Source of the DNA: Nymphaea colorata | Taxonomy: Eukaryota > Streptophyta > Magnoliopsida > Nymphaeales > Nymphaeaceae | Reading direction: 5' to 3' | Length of the DNA stretch: 64,000 nt | NCBI RefSeq assembly: GCF_008831285.2 | Contig: NC_045143.1 | Coordinates: 8,751,503-8,815,502, forward strand | Shown: positions 1 through 12,055 of the stretch, in pieces | How the letters are laid out: each line of letters begins with the position of its first letter | How positions within the stretch are numbered: the first letter of the stretch is position 1 | The notes under the pieces: model-generated | Seen by the model: only the letters and a program-made list of their open reading frames with translations | Database searches by the model: none | Told to the model about the DNA's origin: nothing | Position numbers and translations under genes: made by a program

Positions 1-1600
1 TAACTGGTCAGGCTGATAGGTCGGCAAAAGTTTGACCGTCAGTCCGATTATGGTGGGTGCTACTCCTCTAAACTGCAGACTGCGCTCCAATTAACAGGTG
101 TCTTACTTCTTACCAAAGTCTCGAAGTAGCTTTGGAGCCGCAAATGGGCAGGGTTGGAGGGGCTGACTTTGGCCTCTTTAAGGTACCTCCATACCTCGAG
201 TGAAATAAAACTTGGATCATGTGATTATCCCAGGTCTCGAAACAGCGGGAAAAGGGCGAGGTTCTACCTCTCAATGCAATCAAATCTATTGAATCCCTAT
301 TCATATAGAAGCACCTTTCTTCATCATGTGGGATCCAATTGGATTCTACCTGCAGGGGCGGAGCCAAGATTTTGTTCAGGGGCGGGTCAAGAGGAGCGAC
401 GGGTAGGACCAAACTAAAAAAATTGACTTTTTCGATATAAAAAAAAAATTCCTACGCTCACTCGGACCATGGCCCAGGCGCCACTATTTTAGCTGTTTGG
501 GATTCTGAATGATTTTGCAAACATACTTGTGGTTTATACATAATTATGTGTCGTTTGTTCACATTTCATATCTACTAGACCATTCTATTTGACTTGATGA
601 AGCATCGAATTCACTGATTTTATATTATCAACGTCCATTTATGGCCAATGTTCGACAATAAGGGTATTCTATTATTGTTTTGTATATTTGCCCCCAAAGA
701 TTGGGATAGATTCATAATACTGTATAGTGCCAAATGACCCAAGATGTATGTTTTATATGATGCACTGTACAAGTTCAACTGAAATAGACCCCAATCATGT
801 TGATTCATTTCTTGGCCCGGTCCATCAATGGGGAAATATTGATCACAAGAAGCCATCAATCGTAATTTGATCCACACTCCAAATTCACATCCCTATTTCA
901 TGAGGTGAATGTATTGATCCAAAAGTTGTTTTGAATTATAGTCACAAATATTGTTTTTCAGGTTTTAAATCCTGAGTATTTGGGCACGTATAAAATGGCA
1001 AAGTTGTTTTTTTAAGAGAAAAAAAAGAGACAAATTTCAGCAAATTTTAAAGCAATTAACCGTTTAGTGAGAAATCTTAAAAGTAAAATGCAAAAAATGT
1101 AAATGTAAAAATCTGGTACCTAAAAACCGCAGAAAACTAGAAAAAAACATGAAAAATGAAAACTAAAGGAGGTTTATACCAAATCTAATTCCAATACAAA
1201 TTTGACTTTTAAGTTCACAACCGCATTCCAATCTGATTTGTAAATACACAACAGAATTTGATCTACATGATTATATATCAAAAACGGGCTTTTCGAAACC
1301 TATAGGTATTAAATATAGGATATTTATTTAAAACTAGATCCGAGTTCAAGTCAGAATTCAACAAGATATTTATTAAATTTGAATCCTACCCGATTTCTTA
1401 ATTAGATATTTTTTTTTCCAATGTACAGACTTTTTAAATCAATTCCATCTTTGATATGAGTCAATTTAGAGCTCGTATGTGTAAATATGCTTGAATATAA
1501 CAACAAAATGATATTTAAAAAAATTAGTGTTATTTACCCTTTTTTTTCTTTGACCGACTTAATAAGCATGGGCTTACGGTGCATTAGATGCGCCTCCGCC
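1..1600. other. AT-rich spacer with dispersed-repeat remnants
   Basis: No credible gene. Open frames in the first 420 bases are short and show no recognisable protein. A motif of the GGGGCGGAGCCA type, common at ends of plant dispersed elements, is at about 356-367. From about 936 to 1180 there is an A-rich stretch related to those at 28.95-29.34 kb and 60.07-60.24 kb. From about 1290 to 1410 the text resembles the inner part of the hAT-like MITE at 63.17-63.59 kb. Confidence 0.5.
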
Positions 1601-1639
1601 TCTAAAAGGTGGAATTCCGGAATAATTAATCTGGTCCTA

Positions 1640-1870
1640 ACAAACACGGAATAAGTGTCAGGGGTGCCCAGCAGACTTCAGAGCGCGGGAAATTTAATTT
1701 GCCGGTTGCCTCGACGCGTGCCTCCTCTCTGTCAGGGTCATTTCAGGTCTCTCTCGCTCCTTCTCACTGTCTCCGGCCATTTCACGTCCGTCCCCTCAAC
1801 CGCCGTGGCCGTGTCTCCTCTCTCTCTCTATCTCTCTCTGCTTCTCTTCTTGAACACGTTTGATACGGTA
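1640..1870 (+). promoter_or_regulatory. Possible CT-rich 5' leader exon of an unidentified transcript
   Basis: The stretch is less AT-rich than its surroundings and carries CTCTCTCTCTC runs at about 1815-1840, as many plant 5' untranslated exons do. It ends near a plausible splice donor (ACG followed by GTATGG, about 1868). An open frame runs through it but shows no family resemblance, and no downstream coding exon could be joined to it with confidence. It may be a leader of an unannotated plus-strand transcript or chance composition. Confidence 0.25.
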
Positions 1871-2231
1871 TGGTTCTCTCCTTTTGCTTTGATCTTGCTT
1901 CCTCGGCTCTTCCCTGTGGTCGTTCATGGCTTTAATATGTATACATGCGGCGAGGAATGAGGGTTTAATTCACTTGTCTTTTGGGCGTTTTCTCTATGAA
2001 CATCTGGCTTTGTAACACTAGCTTTGATTGTAGGATGATTGACATGAAAGGAATGATTTGGAATGACTCTATGACTCTGCATGTCGTCTGATTTGGATGT
2101 CTATTTTGATCCGTTTTTTATTGTGTTTTCTGTTTTTTTTTTTTTTCTTGGGGAGATGGGTGTTACTGCATTGGGTGACTTGAGGGTGTGCTTGTAAAAG
2201 GAAACACTCTACCGCCTAAAGATAGCGTAAC

Positions 2232-2571
2232 GCTGAAGCTTCTCCCTTTGATTACTTTTTAAATCGGTTGTTGCTATGTAACCATCGGATCGTGTACATT
2301 AAAATGTAACAGCAATGACAACAGAATAGGGTTCGCTGCGCTGCCCAGAGACAGAGCACCTTGTAGAGGGTGCGGTTCTCTATCAATCTTTTGTTCACAT
2401 TAAGCTGAAGCTTCTCCCTTTGATTACTTATTTAAATCGGTTGTTGCTATGTAACCATCGGATCGTGGACATTAAAATGCAACAGCAATGACAACAGAAT
2501 AGGATTCGCTGCTCAGCGACAGAGCACCTTGTACAGGGTACGGTTCTCTATCAATCTTTTGTTCACATTAA
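2232..2571. repeat. Tandem duplication, 172-bp period, two copies
   Basis: Copy 1 (2232-2403) and copy 2 (2404-2571) both start GCTGAAGCTTCTCCC and end near TTGTTCACATTAA. They differ by scattered substitutions and small indels, so the duplication is fairly recent. No coding potential was recognised in the unit. Confidence 0.9.
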
Positions 2572-4518
2572 CAAATCTTTGGCTGTTTATTTTGTCATGG
2601 AAGAATGTAGGCGCGATATTATTTTTGGTTTGTTGTGATGTGATTAATCTGTTAGGTTGACTTGTTGATCTGTTAGGTTGACAATGAACGTGTCCATGTT
2701 CAAAGTGGTTAGATGTTTGTCCTGTCAGTGCATCACTAACAGGTAGATTCATCCGTGGGATGACCAGAGGATTCGAGAGCCATTGCTCTGCTATTCATTG
2801 ATGCCATTCAAGGAATTCCTTGTCGCCTTTGGTTTTCACATTTTTTTTTTCCACTGCGTGAGGATTTTGGCGTATGATGACACCTAAGGCTTTCTATGGG
2901 TGACCAATGCAAGACGTAACGAGTGCTGCAAACGTGCCATATATTAACACTATGAACACTATCAGGCTTGCAAATATTCCATGTTATTGTTCCTGTGACA
3001 CTTATTATGGGAACATTTATGTCACAAGGATTTTTACGGAGAAGAGAAGGAAGAAGTGACACAAGGATTTTTACGTGGTTTGGAGACAAGGTTCTTCTAA
3101 ACACAATATTACATGAATGCCTTTACAAAAATCTGTTGAAATTAGGGAAGCCTATTAAATATAGATCAGGCTCCACACTCCAACACAGCTGTCACATAAT
3201 TCAAAAAATATCTTCATAGCAAAGCATGAAAAAAAAAAAAGTGTGAAACTCTTCATGACTAAGGAAAAAACACATATAGTGTGTCATTTTACTCTCATCT
3301 CAATTTGTTTTTCTTGATGCCTTCTGTTCAGCATCACATTAGAGAACATAACCTCTAGTACCATAGCTTTCTCATTCACCTACCAACCTGATGGTTGGAT
3401 AACTGTGAACACCTAAAAAGTTTGATTTAGAGCTTATTAGATGTACATGTTATTAACAATGAAATTCAAGGCTTAAGATACTAAACATGTGGATGGATTT
3501 TAGTATGCAACAGTTTTGTGACTGCAAGTCAATGGTGAAACAGATAGTTCCACCATCATTTGTAAAATTCTGCAGAAAAGTAGCTTACCGAAGATGATAA
3601 AAGACACACTTGCCATTAGCCATGTCCATTGACTCAACAGAGTCTTGTGACTCATCTACCATATCTGCACAGAAAAACCTGGATGTAATTAACATATTGA
3701 CAGCAAATTCTATAACTTTCAAGTGAAACTGTTGCCTGAAAGACTTTTAGTTATGGTGATGACTAATGTAAAAAATCATTGACAATACTTGATATCAGAA
3801 ACCCCTTGAAGCAGCCTTTTCTAAATCTAATTAAGCTCCATCAGTACATTTAAGATGGTCACCCATCTGCGCACTAGTTATCTCTGATATATGGGTTTCT
3901 TGATCTGGACATGAACCATTTTTCACACATTGATAATACGAAGCCATTATCTTCATAGAGAATTATGCTTTTTCATTGAAGTGATTTTTATCCTTAGAAA
4001 CGTCACTGCCTTTTGGAACTTTATCCTATGATGACAAGTTGACAACATATGATAGATCACTATCATCTTACTTTATATGCTTGTGCTTTAAGGTCAGAAA
4101 TGCGTAATTGATTGACTATGAAGAGGAGCTTTGTTCTCAGATCCATGTTTCATCTCCTTACTCCATTTCTTGAGGCAGCCTGTATATATGGTCTTAATAA
4201 AAAATATATATGTCTCTAGTGTCAACGTTTATATGTGTTTCCTGTTAATTTTTATATGAGTTTCCTTGAATACTAAAATTTTTGAGTTATGTCTAGATCA
4301 GCAATTGATGCTGTCAGGATTCCTTTTGTTTAGAACGTGTGATACTTAACTATAGCTACTAAATTACTAATTTCGATAGTGTCTTTCCATGCTCACTAGT
4401 TCACCTGTCTCTGGAGTTACAAAGTTAATTTTTATCGTTTAATTTTGATAGATTTTGCCATAGTTTTCTCTTGCAGTTGGTAGTAGCCTATACGTAAATG
4501 TTATGAGTAGTTGAGTAC

Positions 4519-4550
<32 letters not shown>

Positions 4551-4640
4551 GTGTGTGAATTATGCGAACTATTATTTATGCTCATATGTGTGCATGTATG
4601 TCTAGTATGTATTTACTTATGCTCTTGGAATACATAGATA
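2572..4640. other. Spacer without a recognised gene
   Basis: AT-rich sequence. The only coding-like piece is a candidate minus-strand exon at 3589-3664, listed separately. A short direct repeat (CACAAGGATTTTTACG) occurs at about 3023 and 3061. A (CT)n run followed by GTGTGT lies at about 4520-4556. Confidence 0.5.
3589..3664 (-). other. Candidate orphan exon, unknown gene
   Basis: On the minus strand a 76-nt segment is bounded by a good acceptor (TTTCTGTGCAG) and donor (CG followed by GTAAGC). It reads MVDESQDSVESMDMANG, then KCVFYHLR, without a stop. The acidic/serine composition is protein-like, but no partner exons or family could be identified within several kb. It may be a displaced gene fragment or chance. 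Confidence 0.25.
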
Positions 4641-5937
4641 TGGAAGATTCCAGGATACCAAGGGGCGAGTATCTGCTTTGGAGTGAAAGAGAAGTTGACT
4701 ATTTAATTCAACTTTTATTGGAGCTACATACACCTGGTATGAAATCAGAAAGTGGGATGAAGAGAAAGGTGTATACAGTGATTGGAAGGTATGGGCCAGC
4801 TGGCCCAGTTTTTACAAGGGAGAAAATTAAAAATTAAATTCAAGACTGCAAAATCAAGTTTGACGATCTGCAAAGAGATTTTGAATATGAGCAAGTTTGG
4901 TTGGATCCTGATAAAAGGTATATTGATGTTTCTCCTAATGTTTGGGCTGAGTACATCCAGGTAGTTGTGTGCAAAATTTCAAGTACAATTGTATGGTGAA
5001 TTAATCTTTGCCTGAGTAATGTGGTATGCAACATATTGCAGAAATACCCAAACAAAAGAAAATAGAAGTATGCCCAAAGATGGAGATACTGCGAAGAATT
5101 CCTTGAGATCAGTGTTGTACGTATTGTACAATACGGGGCCGTATCGTATGATACGTATTGTCGCGTTTCAAAAATGTGATACGATACACCACCTTTATCA
5201 TACAGTTACGATACAGGCATCGTATTGTACGATACGATTATGATACGTAATGGTACAGTTACGATACATTAAAATACAGTTACGATACGTTAATTTTTAC
5301 TGATTTTTTATGATTTTTTCTATGTTTTCTGATTAATTAAAAAAAAATACGATACAGTTATGATACGTTACGATATTTTACGATACAACGTAAAGCCAGG
5401 CCGATACGGCTTACGATACACTTTTTACAATAATGCTTAAGATATTTGGAAACTCTCTGCTGGTAATAATAGAGATGCATGCAGGAGCATGTTCATGAAT
5501 GAAGATAAGAAAAGTATCCGTAATGCCCCCAAGGATCAATCCAAACACCATCTGATGCAATATAATGAATGCCAATCATTTAGAAAATTGCTGAAGAGTG
5601 AAAGTCCCCTTCAGCCCTCACGACCTCATACCCAAATGTTTCAAGAGCATTTTGTATCAAATGAAATAATCGAGGTACTGGCAAATCTAGAAAAGGGGAA
5701 CTGTTAGATGATAGTTTTCTTACATTGCTGAAAAGCCGTTGCCAACTGTACTCAGAATGTTCTAGGAATTATCAATTTGATCGTTCTGTAAAAATACTGC
5801 AAGGTATGCAGACTGCAGGAGAAATAGATGCTAATAGGTATGCGAGTGCTTTTGGCAATCATGGGCTTCTAGCATTCATCAACCATGAACCTGAGCTGAG
5901 GGTGTCTTGGTTGCTTTTCAAACTATCAGGAAATTAG
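4640..5937 (+). pseudogene. Decayed PIF/Harbinger Myb/SANT-like (ORF1) gene
   Basis: The frame beginning at about 4640 reads as a Myb/SANT-like domain of the kind encoded beside PIF/Harbinger transposases. It has an LLWSEREVDYLIQLLLELH helix, then KIKFDDLQRDFEYEQVWLD, then VWAEYIQ. After a probable intron (donor about 4961, acceptor about 5040) come KYPNKRK and RWRYCEEFLEI. In-frame stops interrupt it after KIKN (about 4836) and after KYPNKRK. A GATACG-rich repeat (5105-5425) then breaks it. The C-terminal part resumes at 5489-5937 and ends in an RVSWLLFKL-type helix typical of these proteins. Domain assignment is by remembered family pattern. The gene cannot make an intact protein. Confidence 0.6.
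5105..5425. repeat. GATACG-rich degenerate repeat block
   Basis: Dozens of overlapping GATACG, TACGAT and CGTATC words in both orientations, with a T/A-rich centre (about 5300-5350). The block begins immediately after the conserved EEFLEI segment of the Myb/SANT-like relic, so it looks inserted there. A weaker GATACA/GATACT-type block occurs at about 25,885-25,945. Confidence 0.7.
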
Positions 5938-6189
5938 GTATGACACATTCATCCACTTTCATAGTTAGTTGTTTTGTATGGCAGTTTTCATTCATGTCAA
6001 TTCTTGATTGTTATAGGTGAAACTCAAATGCTTATTCATGTATGAACATGTTGTTACTTGTGAAAAGTTAATGTTGTGGCAACCATGTATGGATGTTTTG
6101 GCAATCATGTACGTGCATGTATATTTGAAATTATTATGTGCGTTTTATCATGTTATGTCATCAAATTGTTAATTGTGGGTCATGTTGTT

Positions 6190-7150
6190 TCATAGACATG
6201 CTGCTATACGAGCAGAGAGAACAACTCATCATTCAACTCATGTTATCATTGCTTATCTTCTTCTTTAGACATTTACGAGTTGTCAATGGACACTAATTTT
6301 TTCATTCATATACAGACGTTGGTTCCTCATTCATTCAAAATATCATTCATTACTCATCTGAAGAATTGTTTCAACTTACTACACATATCGCATTTATGTA
6401 ATACACTAAAAGAAATCTATTAGAAGATGCTCATGAGGTTAGCATAGAAGAACAAGTAGTTGTTTTTCTTCAAAGCTTTTGATATAATGGGTGCAATCAT
6501 GTGTGTGAAAGTATATTTCAACATGTGGGATAAAAAACTAGTAAATATAACAATTGTTGTTGTATGTATGGTCTATCGATTGGCATAAGAACACCTTATG
6601 GGAAAACAATGGTGCCAAAAAATTGAGGCAACTATCAATTTCATCCATATCTTTGGACTCGTACATGAATGTTTAAGTTCTTACAATACCAATCGTATAA
6701 CTGTCGTCCTTAAATGCACATAGGATCATGTAAGAGCTATTGATGGCACTCATTACCTGTTTGGGTGCCATCATTTGAACAAGGTAAATTTTGCAATGGA
6801 AAATGAGGTTGTTCGCAAAACATGATAGCTGTAGTTTGATTCAACATACAATTCCACTGTCATGGTAGGAGGAAAAGGAAGTACAGTAGATCAAAAAGCA
6901 CTATGTAGTTCGCTTAATGATCTAAACAACATTTTTTTGGTAACTAAAGGTGGACATGACTGTACTACACAATAACATAGTTCCAAAAGATACTTTTTGA
7001 TGGCATAAGAAAATATTATTTTACTGATGAGGCTTATACAAACATTGTGCAACTCTTAATTGTATATGAAGCCATCATGTTCATATGTCTGAATTTAACA
7101 TAAAAAGTGCACGATCTGTTGAGACTACAGAATCTGTTTAATCATTGATA
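6190..7150 (+). pseudogene. Decayed PIF/Harbinger DDE transposase
   Basis: Pieces in changing frames follow the order of a PIF/Harbinger transposase. VSIEEQVVVFLQSF at about 6440 corresponds to the usual VTVEEQVAMFLH segment. RAIDGTHYLFGCH at about 6733-6770 corresponds to the catalytic IGAIDGTH block (first aspartate). A poorly conserved FNIQFHCH stretch follows, and KYYFTDEAYTN at about 7010 corresponds to the KYYLVDAGY block (second aspartate). Many stops and frameshifts show it is dead. It lies just downstream of, and parallel to, the Myb/SANT-like relic, the arrangement expected of one two-gene element. Termini and target-site duplications were not located. Confidence 0.65.
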
Positions 7151-8480
7151 TTCTTCTCTACAAACAACCATGAAGAGCATATGGATTATTGAAAGGACAG
7201 ATTCCTGTACTGAACTTGCAAGTGGAATTTTTCTTTCAAAAACAAGCTCAAACTGTGGTACCTACAAGTCTATTGATAATTTCATTATAGAATGCAAACC
7301 AAATGCAAGGCAAGTTAATATTGAGGTGGATCCATTGTGTGATACTGCATCAAGTGCAACCTTCTCAAGTGAATGTGAAGTTGCAATACAATCATCTCAA
7401 CATGAAGGCAATAATTCTTGGCACGTAGCCATAACAGATCAATTTTCCAAGATTTTGAAATTAGTGTGTCATTTTTCATGATACATGCATGCTTATGTAG
7501 GATATCATGATATGGTAATTGAATCATTTGTCAAGTTTTGTTATTATGATTATACACTGTGATCAATTCATCGTTCATAGGACTTTGAAGAAGCTTGTTA
7601 GAAGCAATTTTTTGTGTTTGAAGGCAGAGTACGAGACATCTATGACAAATGGAAGCATTATCATCCTCTAGTCCACAGATATGCAGGTGCAATCTACAGG
7701 CCATTCACCATTTTGAAGTGGCAAACACGTATGAAGGAGTGCCTGAAAAAAACAAGAGACAAATAATAGTCAAAACGTGTCTGGTCATGTGACTCTGGCT
7801 GTTGATTGTTATGTTTGTATTGTGGGTTACTAACGTTTCTAGAATTGCAAATTGACATGTATTGTGGGTTACTCTTGAGATATTGAAAATTACAGCTCCC
7901 TGCTACACTTTATCATGTATAGCATCTTATCCAGAGCTGCTTGTCGGGCCATTTGCTTTTTTAGTTGCTTGCTTTCATAGTTAATGACATTGTAACAAAA
8001 AACATGAACAGGTATTATACGGTGAGAAATTTCTTGGGTTTAATACGGCAAATCTGTATATCTTAGGAATATCTCGGGGAAATCTCAGCGAATTTTTAAA
8101 AAATTTAAAACATTTAATAAATTCTGAAAATTATAAAAAAATAAAAATTAATAAAAATACAAAAAAAATGCATATTATATGTGTATTATACACGTTTTTT
8201 GGCATTTAAAAAAAACGTGTTTTTTTTCACTTTTTATATGGCTGACTTGTTTTTCACGTTTTATACGTCTTTTTTTCACATTTTGAGATAGAAGTTAGTC
8301 TTGTATATTTACATTGTTCGTTTACATACATACTCCACATCTTCGTATCTCTATTACTCTTTGTGAAGCCTGACATTATGGGTGATTTGTATAATGTCTT
8401 TTGAAGTTACTACGCCCTTTAATGGTCTCCGCATAAAGGAAACTTTTCTGTAGAGTTCTGTTTCTTTTTCTTTTTTTTTT
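7150..8480. other. Spacer with coding-like scraps
   Basis: An open frame at 7170-7481 and a stretch at about 7580-7770 read as protein-like text but match no family I recognise. They may be the tail of the adjacent transposon. From about 8005 to 8290 lies an A/T-rich dispersed repeat containing ACACGTTTTTT-type words, related in style to the block at 28.95-29.34 kb. Confidence 0.35.
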
Positions 8481-8493
8481 ATAATTTGGTCTC

Positions 8494-8936
8494 ATGAATA
8501 TGATTTCAATCAAGGGTGGCAGAAGAGGAGTGGTTGGTCTCTGTAGAGACGCCTCTGGCAGGTTCCGTTTTGGTCTGGCCTGCTGTATTGAGAATAACAT
8601 TGGATTTGAGAATAACATTGGATGGTGGGAGACAGAGGTTCTAGTGGAATGCATTGGGCACTTGGTGAACATCTAGTGGAATGCATTGGGCACTTGGTGA
8701 ACATTGAGGATAACTTCGGACGCATTTACCTTCTGGCTAATGATGGAGACTGGAAGCAGCATTTACGCAGCAACATTGAATGTGGCACAGAAATAGTGAA
8801 CAATTTTTTGATGAGCAATTACTTTCTTAATAGGCTTACCATTTGCAATGGATGGCCTTTTACCTTTTGTCGAGTATTCCAGCAGATGGATTGTATAGGA
8901 AATAGATTCACCATGACAACATGTGGAAAACATTAA
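8494..8936 (+). pseudogene. Possible RNase H-like retroelement scrap with internal duplications
   Basis: The frame from 8494 opens with a GGRRGVVGLCRDASGRFRFG segment. It resembles the first strands of the RNase H domain found at the 3' end of plant non-LTR retroelements (GG-G-V-RD-G). The frame shifts within a tandem duplication (8639-8704), and the continuing text to 8936 contains CRVFQQMDCIGNRFT, loosely like the last helix of that domain. The catalytic residues cannot be placed with confidence. It could equally be unrelated sequence. Confidence 0.25.
8584..8704. repeat. Two adjacent short tandem duplications
   Basis: The word TTGAGAATAACATTGGAT occurs twice in a row at about 8588-8622. 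Immediately after, a 33-bp unit containing TAGTGGAATGCATTGGGCAC is duplicated at about 8640-8672 and 8673-8704, almost exactly. The second duplication is a multiple of three and keeps one frame open. Confidence 0.85.
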
Positions 8937-8939
8937 AAG

Positions 8940-11900
8940 TAATACTATGAGTTGAGGTCCTGTGCGGACCCATTTTTGTTGTACATATTACTTCATTGTG
9001 TTTGTTGAAATAAAAGGATGGGGGCCTAACCCCCAGGCAGTCATTGTCCGGAATCAAGCTGACACATATGTTAACCTATCATGATGCCATATAGAATAAC
9101 TTCTCTCCTTGACCTTCTTGTGAGACTCTTGCTATGGTGTACTGATTGGCATTTTGTGTAATCAGCTCATTAATCTTGACTAATGCATCTCTTTAATCTG
9201 CATAATCGTGACTCCATGGTACCGTGAATATTTCATATTTCCCAATCATAATTCTGCCGGTTGAAATGCTGCTGCCAGTGGAGAACTTTTGCTTGTGTGC
9301 CATGTTGCCTGCTCCAACCCCTTTTTTTTACTACGTTGGTATACCTTCTACTCTTTGGCCATATCATGATCTTTGGATATGGCAATCGTTTGACAGTGAA
9401 GAGTTTTAATTGCTCACCAAATTCAATTTTTTTTGTAATTGAGCTTCAAAAACATTTGTGGTATGCTGATACTTGGATGATAATTCTTACTTTACATACA
9501 TAAAAAAGCTTAGCGAAGGATGATGATGTATCATGCATGACTCTTTCTCTCCCTCCCTTTTCATGTGACTGGCAGTTTCATGACGTGAGCAAGTTTTGGT
9601 CGCTCATATTAATTCATATAATTGGTGCGTATACAGGGGATTTATGAAGACTAAAGCTGTCCACGGTGAAGTGTATTTGAAGGAAAAGTATGTTGGAGAA
9701 ATTGCATACTTTGGGCAGCTTACTGGGATTTGTAGAACACCTCTGGCAAATACTGTGTGAAAAGTACTGTATTCTTCTCAAGTTGAACCTCCAACTGCTC
9801 TCTCTCTCCCCCCTTTGGCATCACGATAGGTGTTTGTTGCATTCTGTAACAAGAACCCCAATGTGGTTACTGGCTCCCTATTGTTGTTTGATCTCAGGAG
9901 GGTGAGTTTCCTTGGCTTCTCCCAAACAGAAAAAAGACGCCTTCAAGGCCACCAAGTATTCTAAGTTTCTTAGTATCTTTCCAACCATGGTCACTGTTGT
10001 ATACTGACTTTCCATTTTTAAAGGATTTGGACTTCTAGAAAATAAAATACTTGAAATACAACCAATGGTGACATTTCCTCAGGCATAAATATTTTATTGT
10101 TTCATTAAACACCAAAGAGATCTTCTGGAACTACTAGTCTAAGCCATCAAACTATGAAAAAAATTGCGCCTCAAAAGTGTTCCTTCTCCACTCTCAGCTG
10201 GAATGGTTTTTCTGCAACGACCTTCTATAAAAATCTATTCAAGGGCCATCAAACGCTTTCTTAGTGATTTCGGTATGAAGTGGAATCCAATATTGATAAC
10301 ATTGAAGTTTCTGTGTCTCGGTCCTGAGATTTACATCCGTTGCTTTGAATTGCATAATTAACTACTCTGTTAGTTTTAAAAGTGAGTTAACCAAACGTAA
10401 ATCCAACCTATGGTAGCACCAGTGTGCTGTTGAAGTTGGGCATGTGGATAAATCGAATTTGAATTAATTATCGCTATACCATATGGGTTGTCCGGGTGTT
10501 GCTTAATTTTATCTTGAATTCTAATTGCAAGAATTACAAAACTATATGTGGACTTTTACATGTTATTGGATTCAAACGTCTATAAAAACCGGATATCAAT
10601 TGAATTTGCAAGAGAAAGCGTTGTACTATTTTCTTATTATATTATTCAAAGAATGTGAATTTTGATTTTTTTTTCAGATAAATTCAACCACTTGAACTGA
10701 CACTTAGATCGCATAGGCATCCGTACATGAAGTATTCCTTGAAGATGAACTTTCTCTCTCCTCTCTTTTTGCTTTCTCTCTATCCAAACACCTTTTTTTA
10801 ATCTTTCTCTCACTTAAAATCAGCTATATCCAAATAAAAAAAAAACTGTGTCCACTCCTGTCCTTTCTCTTTGTTTCTTTCCATCTAAACAAGGTGTAAA
10901 GGTGTTTTTGGTGGAAATTGAATCCTAGATCCAAGGTGATCTGTGATATGAGGAACTTAGATCGAAGGCTTAATCTCAAAACCAGCATTTGAGAATCTCT
11001 TGCATGTTTAGGCTTATGCAGACGAGAATTTTGTCAGGGTTCTCTCACAAGTAAAGTTTTTTTTTTCTTTTTTTGCAAGTTAACCTTATCATATTATGGA
11101 TATGATCTTAAGAATAGGTTGATGCAAAACATATATTAAGTTGATCATTTTTTAGAATTTAATAATGTTTTTATAATAAGAAAAAAATGAATATCTCACA
11201 TAACATCAACATTTTCATACTAGAAAAATCAACATTTTTTACAAAAACAACTTGAATCAAAAGCATCTTTTATATCAAATTAGTTTTTATAAATATATTA
11301 GGATGTTTATATTCTATTTTCTTTCTTCCAGATTTCCCCTTGATGGTAACCACCCGATAGACCTATCCTAAAAACAATAAAATACTAGAATTGTTTCTGT
11401 CACCAAACGTCCCTTTAATCTCAAAATCTTGACAACTAAATCTGGCACAACGAATGACCCGTCTTACCACTCAAACACACCTATACAGGAATGGGCTGCA
11501 TTATCTCCTCATATTTGACATTAAAAGTATAATTGCAGTTATTCTCATTAACTTTCACATTCAAACCCTTCGCTTCTAATATAAAAACCAAACACAATGC
11601 AAATATGGAACACTGAGAACGCGACCCTCAAAAAATAGCCATTTTGTAAAAATTAAAATATTGTTATAACTTGATTTTTTAATCACTTTTTGAAACGTGA
11701 TTTGTTTATTTGGGTGATATACAAAGTGGCTTTCTTATAAAAAAAATCTAGACGGGGTTCAAACTGTTTACTTTTTTTTTTTTGAAAAAAATAAACATGA
11801 CATATTGTTAAGGAATGAAAAATCAACCATATGGTAAGTCAATAAAACTTTGCACCTTCATTATTAAGACGAGATGTGAGAAAATTTCCAAATAAGAAGG

Positions 11901-12050
11901 TGTAGACATTTTATTTTAAAATAAAACGTAATCAAGATTCAAGAAGAAACTGCATTCTAAAGACCAAAAAAAAAAGGAAAAACTTTTTAAAACCCTTTTT
12001 TGCAAGTCTTAGAAACTATTTGGCAAAAGCTCGAAGCTTGGACCTCCTCG
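8940..12050. other. Spacer; one 38-codon coding-like frame
   Basis: No gene is recognised. At 9644-9760, just after a plausible acceptor (GCGTATACAG, ending 9636), a frame reads MKTKAVHGEVYLKEKYVG and continues to a stop at 9758-9760. Its composition is protein-like but no family was recognised. The rest is AT-rich. A dispersed repeat starts at about 11,105 and is listed separately. Confidence 0.4.
11105..11330. repeat. Dispersed repeat, copy 1 of 3 (family with 21.8 and 61.05 kb)
   Basis: Shared blocks in order are ATTAAGTTGATCATTTTTTA, then AATAATGTTTTTATA, then AACAACTTGAA, then a TTATAAA..ATGTTTATATT tail. The same order occurs at 21,795-21,990 and 61,040-61,260. It looks like a non-coding interspersed element of about 200 bp. 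Termini were not defined. Confidence 0.7.
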
Positions 12051-12055
12051 TAAGA

